A DNA stretch of 64,000 nt from the NCBI RefSeq assembly GCF_003337555.1, contig NZ_QPJK01000005.1:534787-598786 (forward strand). Reading direction: 5' to 3'. A model generated the notes under the pieces. That model was not told the DNA's origin. It did no database searches and saw only the letters and a program-made list of their open reading frames with translations. The translations under genes were made by a program, and so were the position numbers. This document shows positions 1 to 8,360 of the stretch, one piece after another (the first letter of the stretch is position 1; every line of letters begins with the position of its first letter). This stretch comes from Pseudorhodoferax soli. GTDB taxonomy: Bacteria; Pseudomonadota; Gammaproteobacteria; Burkholderiales; Burkholderiaceae_C.

Positions 1-1439
1 TCCCGCGCACCGTGCGCCTGGGCGGCGTGGACTGCGCGGCCAGCTACCTGCACGAGCCCGGCAACCCGCGCGACGGCGTGACCGTGACGGTGCCGCTGTT
101 CGTGCTGAACCAGGTGGCCGAGGAGCGCTGCGAGTGGCTGGTGCCCGGCATGCTCAAGGACAAGATCCAGGCCCTGCTCAAGAGCCTGCCGCAGCGCCCG
201 CGCTCGCGCTTCGTGCCGCTGCCGGAATCGGCCGCGCGGCTCGCGGCCGAACTGCCGTTCGGCCAGGGCGGCCTGGTCGACGTGCTGCTCAAGGCCGTGC
301 GCGACCAGACCGGCATCGACGTGAAGAAGGCCGATTTCAAGCTCGACACGCTGAGCCCGCACCTGTTCATGAACCTGCAGGTGGTGGACGAGCACGGCCG
401 CCAGCGTGGCATGGGCCGCAACCTGGGCGCGCTCAAGGCCGAACTCGGCACGCAGGCGCGGGGCGCGTTCCAGGCCCTGGCAGCACTGAAGACCACCGCG
501 GCGCCGGCACCGGCGCCCGCTGCCGCCAGGGCCGCTGCGCCGGCCACCGCGGCACCGCCCGCTGCGCCGCCCGCACCCACGCTGCCCGCCAACCAGCGCC
601 ACACGCAATGGGACTTCGGCGAACTGCCTGAGCTTCTGGAGATCCGCAAGGGCGGCCAGAGCGTGATCGGCTTCCCGGCGCTCATCGACGATGGCGACGC
701 GGTGCGCATCGAGGTCTTCGACGAGCCCGATGTGGCCGCTGCCAGGCACCGCGCCGGCCTGCGCCGGCTGTTCGCGCTGCAGATCCGCGACGCGCTCAAG
801 TACCTCGAAAAGAACATCCCCGACCTGCAGAAGATGGCCGTGGCCTACATGCCTCTCGGCACACAGGAGATGCTCCGCACCCAGATCATCGACGTGGCGC
901 TGGACCGCGCCTTCCTGCTCGACCCGCTGCCCACCGACGCCCAGGCCTTCAAGCGCCGCATCGACGAAGGCCGCGGCCGGCTCACGCTCATCGCCAACGA
1001 AGTGGCGCGGCTGGCCGGCACCATCCTCGTCGAGTACGCCGCCGCGCTGCGCAAGCTCAAGGACGCGAGGCCGAACGCCGACGTGGCCGCCGACGTGCAG
1101 CAGCAATTGCAGCGCCTGGTACCCAAGGATTTCCTGGCTGTCACGCCCTGGCCGCAGCTGCAGCACTTCGCGCGCTACCTCAAGGCCGTCGTGCTGCGGC
1201 TGGACAAGCTGCGTGCCGATCCAGCCCGCGACGCCACGCGCCTGGCGGAACTGAGGCCCCAGGAGCAGCGCTACTGGCGCCTGGTGGCCGAGCGCAAGGG
1301 CCAGGTCGACAGCCGCATGCAGGAGCTGCGCTGGCTGCTGGAGGAGCTGCGCGTGAGCTTCTTCGCGCAGGAGCTGCGCACGCCGCAGCCAGTGAGCGTG
1401 AAGCGGCTGGACAAGACCTGGGCGCAGCTGAACCAGTAG
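1..1439 (+). CDS. hrpA: ATP-dependent RNA helicase HrpA, C-terminal part (5' end outside window)
   Basis: The reading frame is open from base 3 to a TAG at 1437-1439, so only the last 478 or so residues are visible and the start lies upstream. The protein matches the C-terminal DUF3418 region of HrpA, a DEAH-box RNA helicase. Conserved stretches seen include LSPHLFMNLQVVDEHG and the terminal region ending in LDKTWAQLNQ. An alanine/proline-rich linker of about 25 residues, encoded near 495-580, interrupts the domain. The helicase motor motifs must lie outside the window. HrpA acts in the cytoplasm on structured RNA and on stalled translation complexes. A LysR gene follows on the same strand after 45 bases and is probably transcribed separately. 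Family assignment is confident; the linker is lineage-specific. Confidence 0.85.
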   Translation, partial: PRTVRLGGVDCAASYLHEPGNPRDGVTVTVPLFVLNQVAEERCEWLVPGMLKDKIQALLKSLPQRPRSRFVPLPESAARLAAELPFGQGGLVDVLLKAVRDQTGIDVKKADFKLDTLSPHLFMNLQVVDEHGRQRGMGRNLGALKAELGTQARGAFQALAALKTTAAPAPAPAAARAAAPATAAPPAAPPAPTLPANQRHTQWDFGELPELLEIRKGGQSVIGFPALIDDGDAVRIEVFDEPDVAAARHRAGLRRLFALQIRDALKYLEKNIPDLQKMAVAYMPLGTQEMLRTQIIDVALDRAFLLDPLPTDAQAFKRRIDEGRGRLTLIANEVARLAGTILVEYAAALRKLKDARPNADVAADVQQQLQRLVPKDFLAVTPWPQLQHFARYLKAVVLRLDKLRADPARDATRLAELRPQEQRYWRLVAERKGQVDSRMQELRWLLEELRVSFFAQELRTPQPVSVKRLDKTWAQLNQ

Positions 1440-1484
1440 CGCCACAATCCAGCCCTTTTCGTTCACCTGGAGACGGTGATTCCC

Positions 1485-2486
1485 ATGCAGTCCCACAAGC
1501 CCACGCAGTTGCGGCTGGATCTGACCTCCGACCTGCAGAAGTGGCGCGCCTTCCTGGCCATCGCCGAGCTGGGGAGCCTCACCCGCGCGGCCTTATTCCT
1601 GGACAGCAATCAGTCGCTGCTGAGCCGCCACCTCAACGCGTTGGAGCGCGAGTGCAAGGCGCGTTTGTTCAACCGCACCGGCCGCGGTGTGGCGCTTTCC
1701 GATGTCGGCCAGCGCATCTTCCCGCTGGTCAAGGCATTGCTGTCGGATGCCGAGCAGCTGGAGGCGGAAATCCTGGGCGAGGCGCGCGAGCCGGCCGGCC
1801 GCGTCACCATCGGCTCGCTGCCTTCCATCACCAACCCCATGGTCGGACGCCTGTTCAAGCAATTGCGCGAGAAGCACCCTGCCGTGCAGCTCAAGGTGCT
1901 GGAGGGCTCGAGCGGCCAGGTCGAGGAATGGCTGGCCGACGCGCGGGTCGACATCGCCATCCTGTACCGCTACGGCAGTGCTCCGCCCGAGAGCGAGCAG
2001 GCCTTGGCCACGGTGGACAGTTACCTGATCGGCGCCGCGGGCGACCGGCTGACGGCCGCCGAAGAAGTGCCGTTCTCCGCGCTGCACGAGCTGCCCTTCA
2101 TCCTGCCCGGTGTGCCCAATGGCCTGCGCACCGCGCTGGACGCCATGGCCCGGCACGAGCGGATCACGCTGGCCCCGGTCATCGAGGCCGATTCGTTGCC
2201 GCTGATGCGCTCCACGGTGGCCGAGGCCCGGCTCTACACCGTGCTGCCCATCCACGCCGTGTGGTCCGAGGTGAAGGAAGGCAAGCTGCAGGCGGCCCGC
2301 ATCGCGTCGCCGACCCTGGAGCGCATCGTGTCCATGGCGCTGGCGCGCAGCAAGGGCCCGAGCCGGGCCGTGGCCGCCGTGGCGGCCGAGATCGTGCAGA
2401 TCGTCGAGGACAGCGCGCGCAGCGGCATGTGGCGCTCGGGCACCGCAGCGACCGGCGGCTTGCCGCCTGCCGCATATCAGCCTTGA
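1485..2486 (+). CDS. LysR-family transcriptional regulator
   Basis: A DNA-binding regulator of 333 residues, close to the usual LysR length of about 300-330. The N-terminal winged helix-turn-helix covers roughly residues 18-75 (LTRAALFLDSNQSLLSRHL is the recognition region), followed by a periplasmic-binding-like effector domain (GRVTIGSLPSIT onward). I chose ATG 1485 over an in-frame GTG at 1476 because the Shine-Dalgarno-like CTGGAG at 1467-1472 is 12 bases from the ATG but only 3 from the GTG. A CACAAT element at 1444-1449 may be its -10 box. It precedes a decarboxylase-like gene and an amidohydrolase on the same strand and probably controls them. The inducer is unknown. A fragment resembling its C-terminus recurs at 6289-6407. 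Confidence 0.85.
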   Translation: MQSHKPTQLRLDLTSDLQKWRAFLAIAELGSLTRAALFLDSNQSLLSRHLNALERECKARLFNRTGRGVALSDVGQRIFPLVKALLSDAEQLEAEILGEAREPAGRVTIGSLPSITNPMVGRLFKQLREKHPAVQLKVLEGSSGQVEEWLADARVDIAILYRYGSAPPESEQALATVDSYLIGAAGDRLTAAEEVPFSALHELPFILPGVPNGLRTALDAMARHERITLAPVIEADSLPLMRSTVAEARLYTVLPIHAVWSEVKEGKLQAARIASPTLERIVSMALARSKGPSRAVAAVAAEIVQIVEDSARSGMWRSGTAATGGLPPAAYQP

Positions 2487-2520
2487 CGAGCCAGCACACG
2501 CGGGCCCCGCCGCAGCCTCT

Positions 2521-2538
2521 AAGCTGGCAGGCCAGCTT
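2521..2538. promoter_or_regulatory. Perfect 18-bp inverted repeat between lysR-type gene and downstream operon
   Basis: AAGCTGGC and GCCAGCTT flank a 2-base centre with no mismatches, 22 bases before the start codon of the next gene. It could be a protein-binding operator controlling the 2560-3935 pair. As RNA it could fold into a 7-bp stem with a CAGG loop and act as a weak terminator for the regulator. No T-run follows, so an operator or mRNA hairpin is favoured. Confidence 0.45.
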
Positions 2539-2559
2539 TGGCCGACAGGAGATGACCGC

Positions 2560-3132
2560 ATGCCCCGCATCACGCTATTCCCCAACGACACCATGGACGA
2601 CGGGCAGCGCGCAGTCCACGACCGCATCGTCTCCGGCCCGCGTGGCCGCATCCAGGGCCCGCTGCGCGCCGCACTGCACAACTCCGAGCTGGCCGACAGA
2701 TGGCAGGCCTTCGGCGCGCTGCTGCGCTATGGCACCACGCTCACACCGCGCCAATCCGAGATCGCCATCCTCGTCACCGGCCGCGCCTGCCAGTCGCCCT
2801 TCGAGTGGTACGCCCATCGCAGCGAAGCCGAGAAGGCCGGCATCGAGCCCGCCGTCATCGCGGCCCTGCTGGCGCAGACCGAACCGGCCGACCTGGCGGA
2901 AGACGATGCGGCTCTCTACCACTACGCTGTCGAATTGAACCGCCACCGCTCCGTCTCCGACGCCACCTACGCGCGCGCGCTGGGCTGCTTCGGCGAGCGC
3001 GGCGTGGTCGAGCTCACGGCGCTGATCGGCTACTACACGCTGGTCGCCATGACCTTGAACTGCCACGAGATCCCGCTGCCCGAAGGCGTGGCGCCGGCGT
3101 TCCCGCTGCCCCAACACGGAGCGCTGGCATGA
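2560..3132 (+). CDS. Carboxymuconolactone decarboxylase family protein (AhpD-like fold)
   Basis: A cytoplasmic protein of 190 residues with the all-helical AhpD/CMD fold. The core pattern LTPRQSEIAILVTGRACQSPFEWYAH places a conserved Glu and His in the active-site helix; bases 2747-2818 encode it. Only one cysteine is present there, so it lacks the CxxC of the AhpD peroxidase branch and fits the decarboxylase-like branch. AGGAG lies 8 bases upstream of the ATG. Its stop codon overlaps the start of the amidohydrolase (ATGA at 3129-3132), so the two are translationally coupled. The pair suggests processing of a lactone or ring-cleavage product, with substrate unknown. True 4-carboxymuconolactone decarboxylases are shorter (about 130 residues), so the specific function is not claimed. 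Confidence 0.8.
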   Translation: MPRITLFPNDTMDDGQRAVHDRIVSGPRGRIQGPLRAALHNSELADRWQAFGALLRYGTTLTPRQSEIAILVTGRACQSPFEWYAHRSEAEKAGIEPAVIAALLAQTEPADLAEDDAALYHYAVELNRHRSVSDATYARALGCFGERGVVELTALIGYYTLVAMTLNCHEIPLPEGVAPAFPLPQHGALA

Positions 3133-3935
3133 CCCGCGCTGGCTGGGACTGCCACGCCCATCTGTTCGGCCCTTACGCGCGCTACCCGCTGGCGGCCGAG
3201 CGCAGCTACACGCCGCCCGAGGCCGTCGAGGCGCAGTACGAAGCCTTGCTGCAGCGCCTGGGCCTGGCCCGTGGCGTGCTCGTGCATGCCAGCGCCTACG
3301 GCAAGGACCACCAGCTGTTGCTCGACGCGCTGGCCGCCCGGCCCGACTGGCGCGGCGTGGTCGTCGTGCAGCCTGGCGACGCGCTGCCGCTGGCCGGCCT
3401 GCGCGCGCGCGGTGTGCGCGGCGCGCGTTTCAGCCACCGCAGCGGCGCAGCCAACTTCGCCGGGAGCGCCTCGTTCAACGACCTGCTGGCGCTCGCGCCG
3501 CAACTGGCTGATGCCGGCCTGCACGCCGAGCTGTGGACCGATTGCAAGGTGTTGCCCGATATCGCGGCGCAGCTCAAGGCCTTGCCCTTGCCGGTCGTCA
3601 TCGACCACATGGGCGGTTTCGACGTGGCGGCCGGTGTGGACGAGCCGGGCTTTCGCACGCTGCTGGATCTGTTGGCCACGGGCAAGGTCTGGGTCAAGCT
3701 CTGCGCCTACCGCAACCTGCTGAGTGCGCCGGACTGGCAGGCCGGCCGCGCCTTCCAGCAGAAGATGGCCGAGGCCAACCCCGAGCGCCTGGTCTGGGGC
3801 AGCGACTGGCCGCACCTGCGTGTGACGCCCGAGCCCGACGCTGCGCAACTGCTGGCGATGTTCAAGGACTGGGCCGGCAGCGCGGCCGTGGCGGAGCAGA
3901 TCCTGCAGGCCAATCCCGAAACCCTGTACCGCTGA
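3129..3935 (+). CDS. Amidohydrolase family (2-pyrone-4,6-dicarboxylate lactonase-like) metal-dependent hydrolase
   Basis: A 268-residue TIM-barrel hydrolase. The N-terminal WDCHAHLFG contains the metal-binding HxH; VIDHMGGFD and WGSDWPH near the C-terminus supply the other conserved His and catalytic Asp positions typical of the amidohydrolase-2 family. Family members open lactones such as 2-pyrone-4,6-dicarboxylate or decarboxylate aromatic acids. The start ATG at 3129 overlaps the preceding stop codon, giving translational coupling. A similar but distinct hydrolase sits at 40130. Its closing bases resemble the end of the fragment at 6289-6407, which ends with a mutated version of the same NPETLYR terminus. 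Substrate is inferred only from context. Confidence 0.82.
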   Translation: MTRAGWDCHAHLFGPYARYPLAAERSYTPPEAVEAQYEALLQRLGLARGVLVHASAYGKDHQLLLDALAARPDWRGVVVVQPGDALPLAGLRARGVRGARFSHRSGAANFAGSASFNDLLALAPQLADAGLHAELWTDCKVLPDIAAQLKALPLPVVIDHMGGFDVAAGVDEPGFRTLLDLLATGKVWVKLCAYRNLLSAPDWQAGRAFQQKMAEANPERLVWGSDWPHLRVTPEPDAAQLLAMFKDWAGSAAVAEQILQANPETLYR

Positions 3936-3944
3936 CCAGCAGCG

Positions 3945-3967
3945 CCGGCCCACATCCAGTGGGCCGG
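3945..3967. terminator. Hairpin between convergent genes, probable bidirectional terminator
   Basis: CCGGCCCAC at 3945-3953 and GTGGGCCGG at 3959-3967 form a perfect 9-bp GC-rich stem with a 5-base loop. It lies in the 43-base gap between the convergent amidohydrolase and porin genes. There is no T-run, so efficiency as an intrinsic terminator is uncertain. Confidence 0.5.
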
Positions 3968-3978
3968 GCGTTGCCGCA

Positions 3979-5067
3979 TCAGAACGTGTGCTTGATGCCT
4001 GCCGCCAGCAGCGATGTAGACGCACCTGGCGTCACGCCCGTGTAGGCGGTGCTTGCATCGGACACGCTGTAGGACGATGCGCGCAGGTTCTTCAGCCGCG
4101 AGTAGCCGGCGTAGAGGTCGGTCCGGCGCGACAGCGTGTGCACGACGTTGACGCTCAGTTGGCTTGCATCGAAGTTGCCCGCGGTGCGGTCGTCGTAGCG
4201 CTTCCATGAGGCGTTGACCTTTGTCGTGGCAGCCACCGGCACGGAGCCCCCAACAAGATAGCTGCGGTAGCTGCGGCTGAAGATGCTGGTCGCGCTCGCT
4301 GCGCTGGTCGTTCGCGTGCCGCGCCAGGCGCCGGATTGCGCGATGCCGGCCAGCGTGAATGCGCCGAAGTCATGGCGCACGCCGACGGTGGTGCCGGCAT
4401 CGTGGGCCAGGTCGTCGGCGTTGTCGACGCGGGTGTGCGAAATGCCTGCCAGCGTCTTGCCGCTGCGGTACAACACGTTCAGCCCTCGGGCCTTGCGGCT
4501 GCCGTCCGCGCGCTCGTCGCCCACCGTGGCCTGCAGGCGCAGCGACAAACCATTCCAGGTCGGGGACAGCAGGTTGACCACGTTGTTGTTGCGCGCCGCA
4601 CTCGTGCTCGCGGCCCCGGTCCACAGCGTGCTGCTGGCGGTGCCGATCCCCAGCGCCATCGGATCGATGGGCTGTACCACGTAGAACGCCGGTGCATAGT
4701 CGCGACCCATCTCGATCGCGCCCCAGCGCCCGGCCAGAGACACCAGCGCCTTGCGTCCGAACGCGCGACCGCCCTGCGCCAGCTCCCCGGTGTCGATGGT
4801 CAGCCCGGTCTCCAGCACGAAAGAGGCACGCAGGCCGCCGCCCAGGTCCTCGGTGCCGCGAAACCCAAGGCGCGAGCCGTAGAGGCAGCCGCTGTTGATC
4901 GCCGTCGCCCTGTCGGCGCCTCGGTCCGAGCGGGTCAGGCATGCGTCCATCAGCCCGTAGATGGTGACGCCGCCAGCAGGCTCGCCTTGTGCATGGGCCG
5001 CGGTGGCCAGCCCGAGGCCGAACGCCAGGATGCAGGGAAACGTGGCAGTGGAACGTATTGTCTTCAT
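3979..5067 (-). CDS. Gram-negative outer-membrane porin (Burkholderiales type)
   Basis: A 362-residue outer-membrane beta-barrel. The start MKTIRSTATF is followed by a signal peptide ending in AAHAQ, then GVTIYGLMDACL, the typical first strand of betaproteobacterial general porins. SRLGFRGTEDLGGGL is the conserved second strand and the protein ends in the aromatic KHTF terminus recognised by the Bam machinery. Length matches the family (about 350-390). It probably admits small, mostly anionic solutes for the uptake and catabolic genes around it. The gene is divergent from a secreted alpha/beta hydrolase, and the shared 275-base gap contains a GCATAGC box and a candidate promoter for the hydrolase. 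Confidence 0.92.
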   Translation of the reverse strand: MKTIRSTATFPCILAFGLGLATAAHAQGEPAGGVTIYGLMDACLTRSDRGADRATAINSGCLYGSRLGFRGTEDLGGGLRASFVLETGLTIDTGELAQGGRAFGRKALVSLAGRWGAIEMGRDYAPAFYVVQPIDPMALGIGTASSTLWTGAASTSAARNNNVVNLLSPTWNGLSLRLQATVGDERADGSRKARGLNVLYRSGKTLAGISHTRVDNADDLAHDAGTTVGVRHDFGAFTLAGIAQSGAWRGTRTTSAASATSIFSRSYRSYLVGGSVPVAATTKVNASWKRYDDRTAGNFDASQLSVNVVHTLSRRTDLYAGYSRLKNLRASSYSVSDASTAYTGVTPGASTSLLAAGIKHTF

Positions 5068-5225
5068 GGTTCTTCGAGGTGGTGGATGAGGCCCGTTCGC
5101 CTGCTGCGAAAGGGTGGCGGGCAGTCTAGGAATCGGGGCACGCGGCAGCCAGCCCACGCGGCGCAAAGCTGTCTTCTCCCGTTGCGCAATACGGGCGCTC
5201 GTTCGCGTCTGGAGTTGGCGGCCGG

Positions 5226-5281
5226 TGCATAGCTGCATTGCCGGCTGCAGCCTTACGTGCGAGCAGTTCGGTCCTGACACT
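5226..5281 (+). promoter_or_regulatory. Candidate promoter with upstream GCATAGC box for the gene at 5343
   Basis: TTACGT at 5253-5258 and GACACT at 5276-5281 are separated by 17 bases, a fair sigma-70 arrangement. TGCATAGCTGCA at 5226-5237 lies 15 bases upstream of the -35 box and contains the GCATAGC element that recurs at 6460, 11957, 11987 and 18911. This position suits an activator site. No experiment supports it. Confidence 0.35.
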
Positions 5282-5342
5282 GCGACCACGCGGCGCTGCA
5301 TGCGCGCCGCGACACGCCATCCATCGATTTCAGGAGACCGCC

Positions 5343-6260
5343 ATGAACGCCAACCCATCCACGCACGACTGCATGCACCGCCATGACCATGCAGCGCCGC
5401 CATTGCGCGACCGCGCCCGGCGCCGCGTCGCGCAGGGCCTTGTGGCCGCTGCCTGCCTGTTGCCCTTCGCCGTGGCCGCGAGCGGCCCCGAACGCAAGAC
5501 GGTGCAGGCCCCCGGCGCCACCATCGTCTACCACGCACAGGGCAGCGGACCGCTGGTGATGGTCATTGCGTCGACCGGTCGCGGCACCGAGGAGTTCGGC
5601 CTGCTGGCCGAACGCCTGGCCGCGCGCGGATACCGCGTGCTGCGGCCCGAGCCGCGCGGCATCGGTGGCAGCGTCGGCGCGATGGACGGAATCAGCTTCC
5701 ACGATTTCGCCAAGGACTTCGCCGCCGTGATCGAGCAGGAGGGCGGCACCCCGGCCATCGTGGCCGGCCATGCTTATGGCAACTGGATCGCGCGCGTGAT
5801 CGCAACGGACTTTCCCGCGCTGACCCGCGGCGTGGTGCTGCTGGCGGCCGGCGCGCGCACCTGGCCCAAGGAACTCAGCGACGCGATCACCATGATCAAC
5901 GACCCCGCGTCGACCCAAGCGCAGCGCCTGGCCGGCCTGCGGCTGGGATTCTTCGCCGAGGGCAACGACCCACGGCCCTGGCTGGACGGCTGGCACCAGG
6001 ACGTCACGCGCAGCCAGCGCGCCGCGCGCCAGCGCACCCGGCAGGCCGACTGGTGGGCCGCGGGCCGGGCGCCCATGCTCGATCTGATGGCCGGCGCCGA
6101 CCCGTTCCGTCCGGCGAATTCGCGCAACGAACTGAAGGACGAGTTTCCCGATCGCGTGACGGTCCAGGTCATCGAAGGGGCCAGCCACGCTTTGCCCGCC
6201 GAGAAGCCGCTGGCCACCGCCGACGCCGTGGCCGATTGGGCCGACCGCCTGCCACGCTGA
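5343..6260 (+). CDS. Secreted alpha/beta-hydrolase fold protein lacking the serine nucleophile
   Basis: A 305-residue protein with the alpha/beta-hydrolase fold. AGGAG precedes the ATG by 6 bases. The N-terminus has a long basic region and then a hydrophobic stretch ending AVAASG, consistent with a Sec or Tat signal peptide, so it is probably periplasmic. PEPRGIGGS and VIEGASHALP match conserved family blocks, the latter carrying the catalytic-type His. The nucleophile elbow reads GHAYG with Ala144 where Gly-x-Ser-x-Gly is expected; the codon is GCT, so this is not a translation slip. Related proteins with GHAFG-type elbows exist, so this may be a non-hydrolytic branch rather than a dead copy. 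It is followed by a deletion scar and a tannase. Confidence 0.8.
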   Translation: MNANPSTHDCMHRHDHAAPPLRDRARRRVAQGLVAAACLLPFAVAASGPERKTVQAPGATIVYHAQGSGPLVMVIASTGRGTEEFGLLAERLAARGYRVLRPEPRGIGGSVGAMDGISFHDFAKDFAAVIEQEGGTPAIVAGHAYGNWIARVIATDFPALTRGVVLLAAGARTWPKELSDAITMINDPASTQAQRLAGLRLGFFAEGNDPRPWLDGWHQDVTRSQRAARQRTRQADWWAAGRAPMLDLMAGADPFRPANSRNELKDEFPDRVTVQVIEGASHALPAEKPLATADAVADWADRLPR

Positions 6261-6288
6261 GCAACGACCTGAGTGGTGCGCACCGGGG

Positions 6289-6407
6289 CTTCAGCGCATC
6301 GTGTCGATGGCGCTGGAGCCCACCCAGGGCCTGGGGCGCCCCGTGGCCGGCCACGAGGCCGTGGTGCCGCGGGTTGTGCAGACCAGCCCCGACACCCTGT
6401 AGCGCTG
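6289..6407 (+). pseudogene. Deletion scar: LysR 3' remnant fused to amidohydrolase 3' remnant
   Basis: Reading from 6289, LQRIVSMALEPTQGLGRPV resembles the C-terminus of the LysR protein at 1485 (LERIVSMALARSKGPSRAV). The same frame then ends in a remnant like the last residues of the amidohydrolase at 3129: about 25 of 30 bases match, but TAC is replaced by TAG just before the shared CGCTGA. Order and orientation match the lysR...amidohydrolase arrangement at 1485-3935. The simplest reading is that a second related cassette once lay here and was lost by internal deletion. The fragment has no start site of its own and is not expected to be expressed. Relationship is inferred by eye only. Confidence 0.5.
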
Positions 6408-6459
6408 AACCTGCGCAGCGCGACGCACCCACTGCGCTTTGCGGCTTTGCGAAAGACAG

Positions 6460-6529
6460 CTATGCCTGGCGGCGTCTGGCTCGCCGACGACGCCACCCAT
6501 AGAGTCGCTTTCCCGGGCGGAAAGCCCGG
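6460..6529 (+). promoter_or_regulatory. Candidate promoter, GCATAGC-type box and leader hairpin before tannase gene
   Basis: AGCTATGCC at 6460-6468 contains the reverse complement of the GCATAGC element. About 10 bases on is a weak -35 (CTGGCT, 6476-6481), then 18 bases to TAGAGT (6500-6505). Just after the expected start of transcription, CCGGGC (6513-6518) and GCCCGG (6524-6529) form a hairpin with a GGAAA loop, which could protect the 5' end of the mRNA. Individual elements are weak. Confidence 0.3.
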
Positions 6530-6557
6530 CCATCAACGTCTGACACTGGAGACACCC

Positions 6558-8177
6558 ATGAACAGCAAAACCCTCGGCGCGATCGCTTCCATCGCACTTC
6601 TGGCGACCGGATGCGGCGGTGGCGACGACGCCACTCCTGACACGCCGGCGGCAACGGCGCTCGCGCCGGACTGCACCGCGGTGCAGAGACTCAGCCATGC
6701 GAACACCGTGTTCAAGAGCGCAATCCAGATCGACACCGATGTGGTGCGTTCAGGCACTGTCACGATGCCGGCACACTGTGTTGTCACGGGTGAGATCAAC
6801 CCCCGTACCGGCGTGAACGGAGTGCGTTACAGCATCGGCTTCGAACTCAGGTTGCCGCTCACGTGGAACGGACGTTTTCAATTCCTCGGCGGCGGCGGCG
6901 TTGACGGAAGCATTCCGCTGGCCTACGGCTTCCAGCGCACAGGCGGAGTTCCTGCGTTGGCGCAAGGTGCTGCCGTCGTCACCAGCGACATGGGGCATAC
7001 CGGCGTCAACGGACGTGACGCCACTTTCGGGCTCGACCAACAAGCCCGCATCGACTGGGGCTACAACGCGATGGACAAGGTGACGGTGATGGCCAAGGAG
7101 GTCATCGGCAAGTTCTACGGCAAGGCGCCTCAGTACTCTTACTACGTCGGGACCTCGGGCGGCGGCCGCCAGGGAATGATGATGGCGCAGCGCTTTCCGC
7201 TGCACTTTGACGGCATCGTTTCCGGCGCGCCGATCCTGGAGCAGCACCTGGCCCAGATCGGCTCCATGCAGATGCTGCAGGAGTTCACCGCCATCGCCCC
7301 GAAGAACGCCAATGGGCAGCCGATCCTCAGCAAGGCCTACACCGACGGCGACCTCAAGCTCATTGCCGCAGCAGTGCTGAGCAAGTGCGATGCGCTGGAC
7401 GGTGTGGCCGATGGCTTGATCGAGAACTACCCCGCGTGCACCTTCGACGCGAGCGAACTGCAGTGTCCGGGGGGCAAGGCCGACACATGCTTGTCCGCCC
7501 CGCAAGTGACCGCATTCAACAAGGTCATGACCGGGCCGCGCAACTCGGCGGGCGCGCTACTCTATCCGCCGGCACCGTGGGACACCGGCATCGGCGAACC
7601 CGAATGGCGCAGTGACCAGATCGGTACGGCGACCGGACCCATTCCCAACTCCAGCAAGTTCAGCAATCAGTCGATCAAGTACGTCTTCATGACACCGGCC
7701 GCGCCGGACTTCGATTACCTCAAGTTCAACTTCGACACCGACCCGGCCAGCATGCTCGCATCGGCCGCCTACACCGCAACCAACTCGACCAACTACGACG
7801 GCTTCAAGGCGCGCAAGGGCAAGCACATCGTCTACGTGGGACTGGCCGACACGCTGGTGAACCCCAGCGGGGTCAATCGCTGGTATCGCGAGCTGGTGGC
7901 GGCCAATGGCGGACTCGAGGCGACCAAACAGTTCGCGCGCCTCTTCAACTTTCCGGGCATGGGCCATTCCGTTGGCGGTGCCGCGCTTGACCGGTTCGAT
8001 CCTGTCGCCGCCATCCAGGAATGGGTCGAGAAGGGCGTGGCGCCCGACTTCTTGGTGGCCACGGGATCGCGGTTCCCCGGCCGCACGCGAAACATCTGCG
8101 CCTACCCCCAGATCGCACGATACGTCGGCTCGGGAAGCGTCGACGATGCAGCCAGCTTTCGCTGCACTGCGCCGTGA
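6558..8177 (+). CDS. Tannase/feruloyl esterase family lipoprotein
   Basis: A 539-residue esterase. ATG 6558 follows a GGAG motif; the N-terminus ends in LLATGC, a lipobox with Cys19, so the protein is probably a lipoprotein facing the periplasm or cell surface. YYVGTSGGGRQG around residue 200 is the nucleophile elbow, and CDALDGVADGLIENY matches the conserved CDxxDGxxDG calcium/cysteine region of the tannase family. FPGMGHSVGG near residue 475 carries the catalytic His. The family hydrolyses esters of hydroxylated aromatic acids such as feruloyl, galloyl or mono(hydroxyethyl) terephthalate. A second, divergent relative lies at 13194. Nearby porin and Bug receptors could take up the released acid. 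Exact ester unknown. Confidence 0.88.
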   Translation: MNSKTLGAIASIALLATGCGGGDDATPDTPAATALAPDCTAVQRLSHANTVFKSAIQIDTDVVRSGTVTMPAHCVVTGEINPRTGVNGVRYSIGFELRLPLTWNGRFQFLGGGGVDGSIPLAYGFQRTGGVPALAQGAAVVTSDMGHTGVNGRDATFGLDQQARIDWGYNAMDKVTVMAKEVIGKFYGKAPQYSYYVGTSGGGRQGMMMAQRFPLHFDGIVSGAPILEQHLAQIGSMQMLQEFTAIAPKNANGQPILSKAYTDGDLKLIAAAVLSKCDALDGVADGLIENYPACTFDASELQCPGGKADTCLSAPQVTAFNKVMTGPRNSAGALLYPPAPWDTGIGEPEWRSDQIGTATGPIPNSSKFSNQSIKYVFMTPAAPDFDYLKFNFDTDPASMLASAAYTATNSTNYDGFKARKGKHIVYVGLADTLVNPSGVNRWYRELVAANGGLEATKQFARLFNFPGMGHSVGGAALDRFDPVAAIQEWVEKGVAPDFLVATGSRFPGRTRNICAYPQIARYVGSGSVDDAASFRCTAP

Positions 8178-8229
8178 CCGCTCAACCACGCCCGAGAAAG
8201 CAGATCGAGCCGTTCATGAGTCGCCGCGC

Positions 8230-8261
8230 GTGGAGGTGCAGGCCGCGCGCGGCTCCTCCAC
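8230..8261. terminator. Long hairpin between convergent genes
   Basis: GTGGAGG (8230-8236) pairs with CCTCCAC (8255-8261), and inside it GCCGCG pairs with CGCGGC (8242-8253). The structure sits between the convergent tannase and Bug-receptor genes. There is no T-run on either side. The rest of the 183-base gap shows nothing recognisable. Confidence 0.4.
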
Positions 8262-8360
8262 GATTTCGCTGCGCGGAGCAGACCATCGTCGTGGCCCGGA
8301 CGGGATGTGCTTCGTCGACCAGTGGCGCGGCCTGCATCCCCTGTCGCTAATGAGCCAGGC

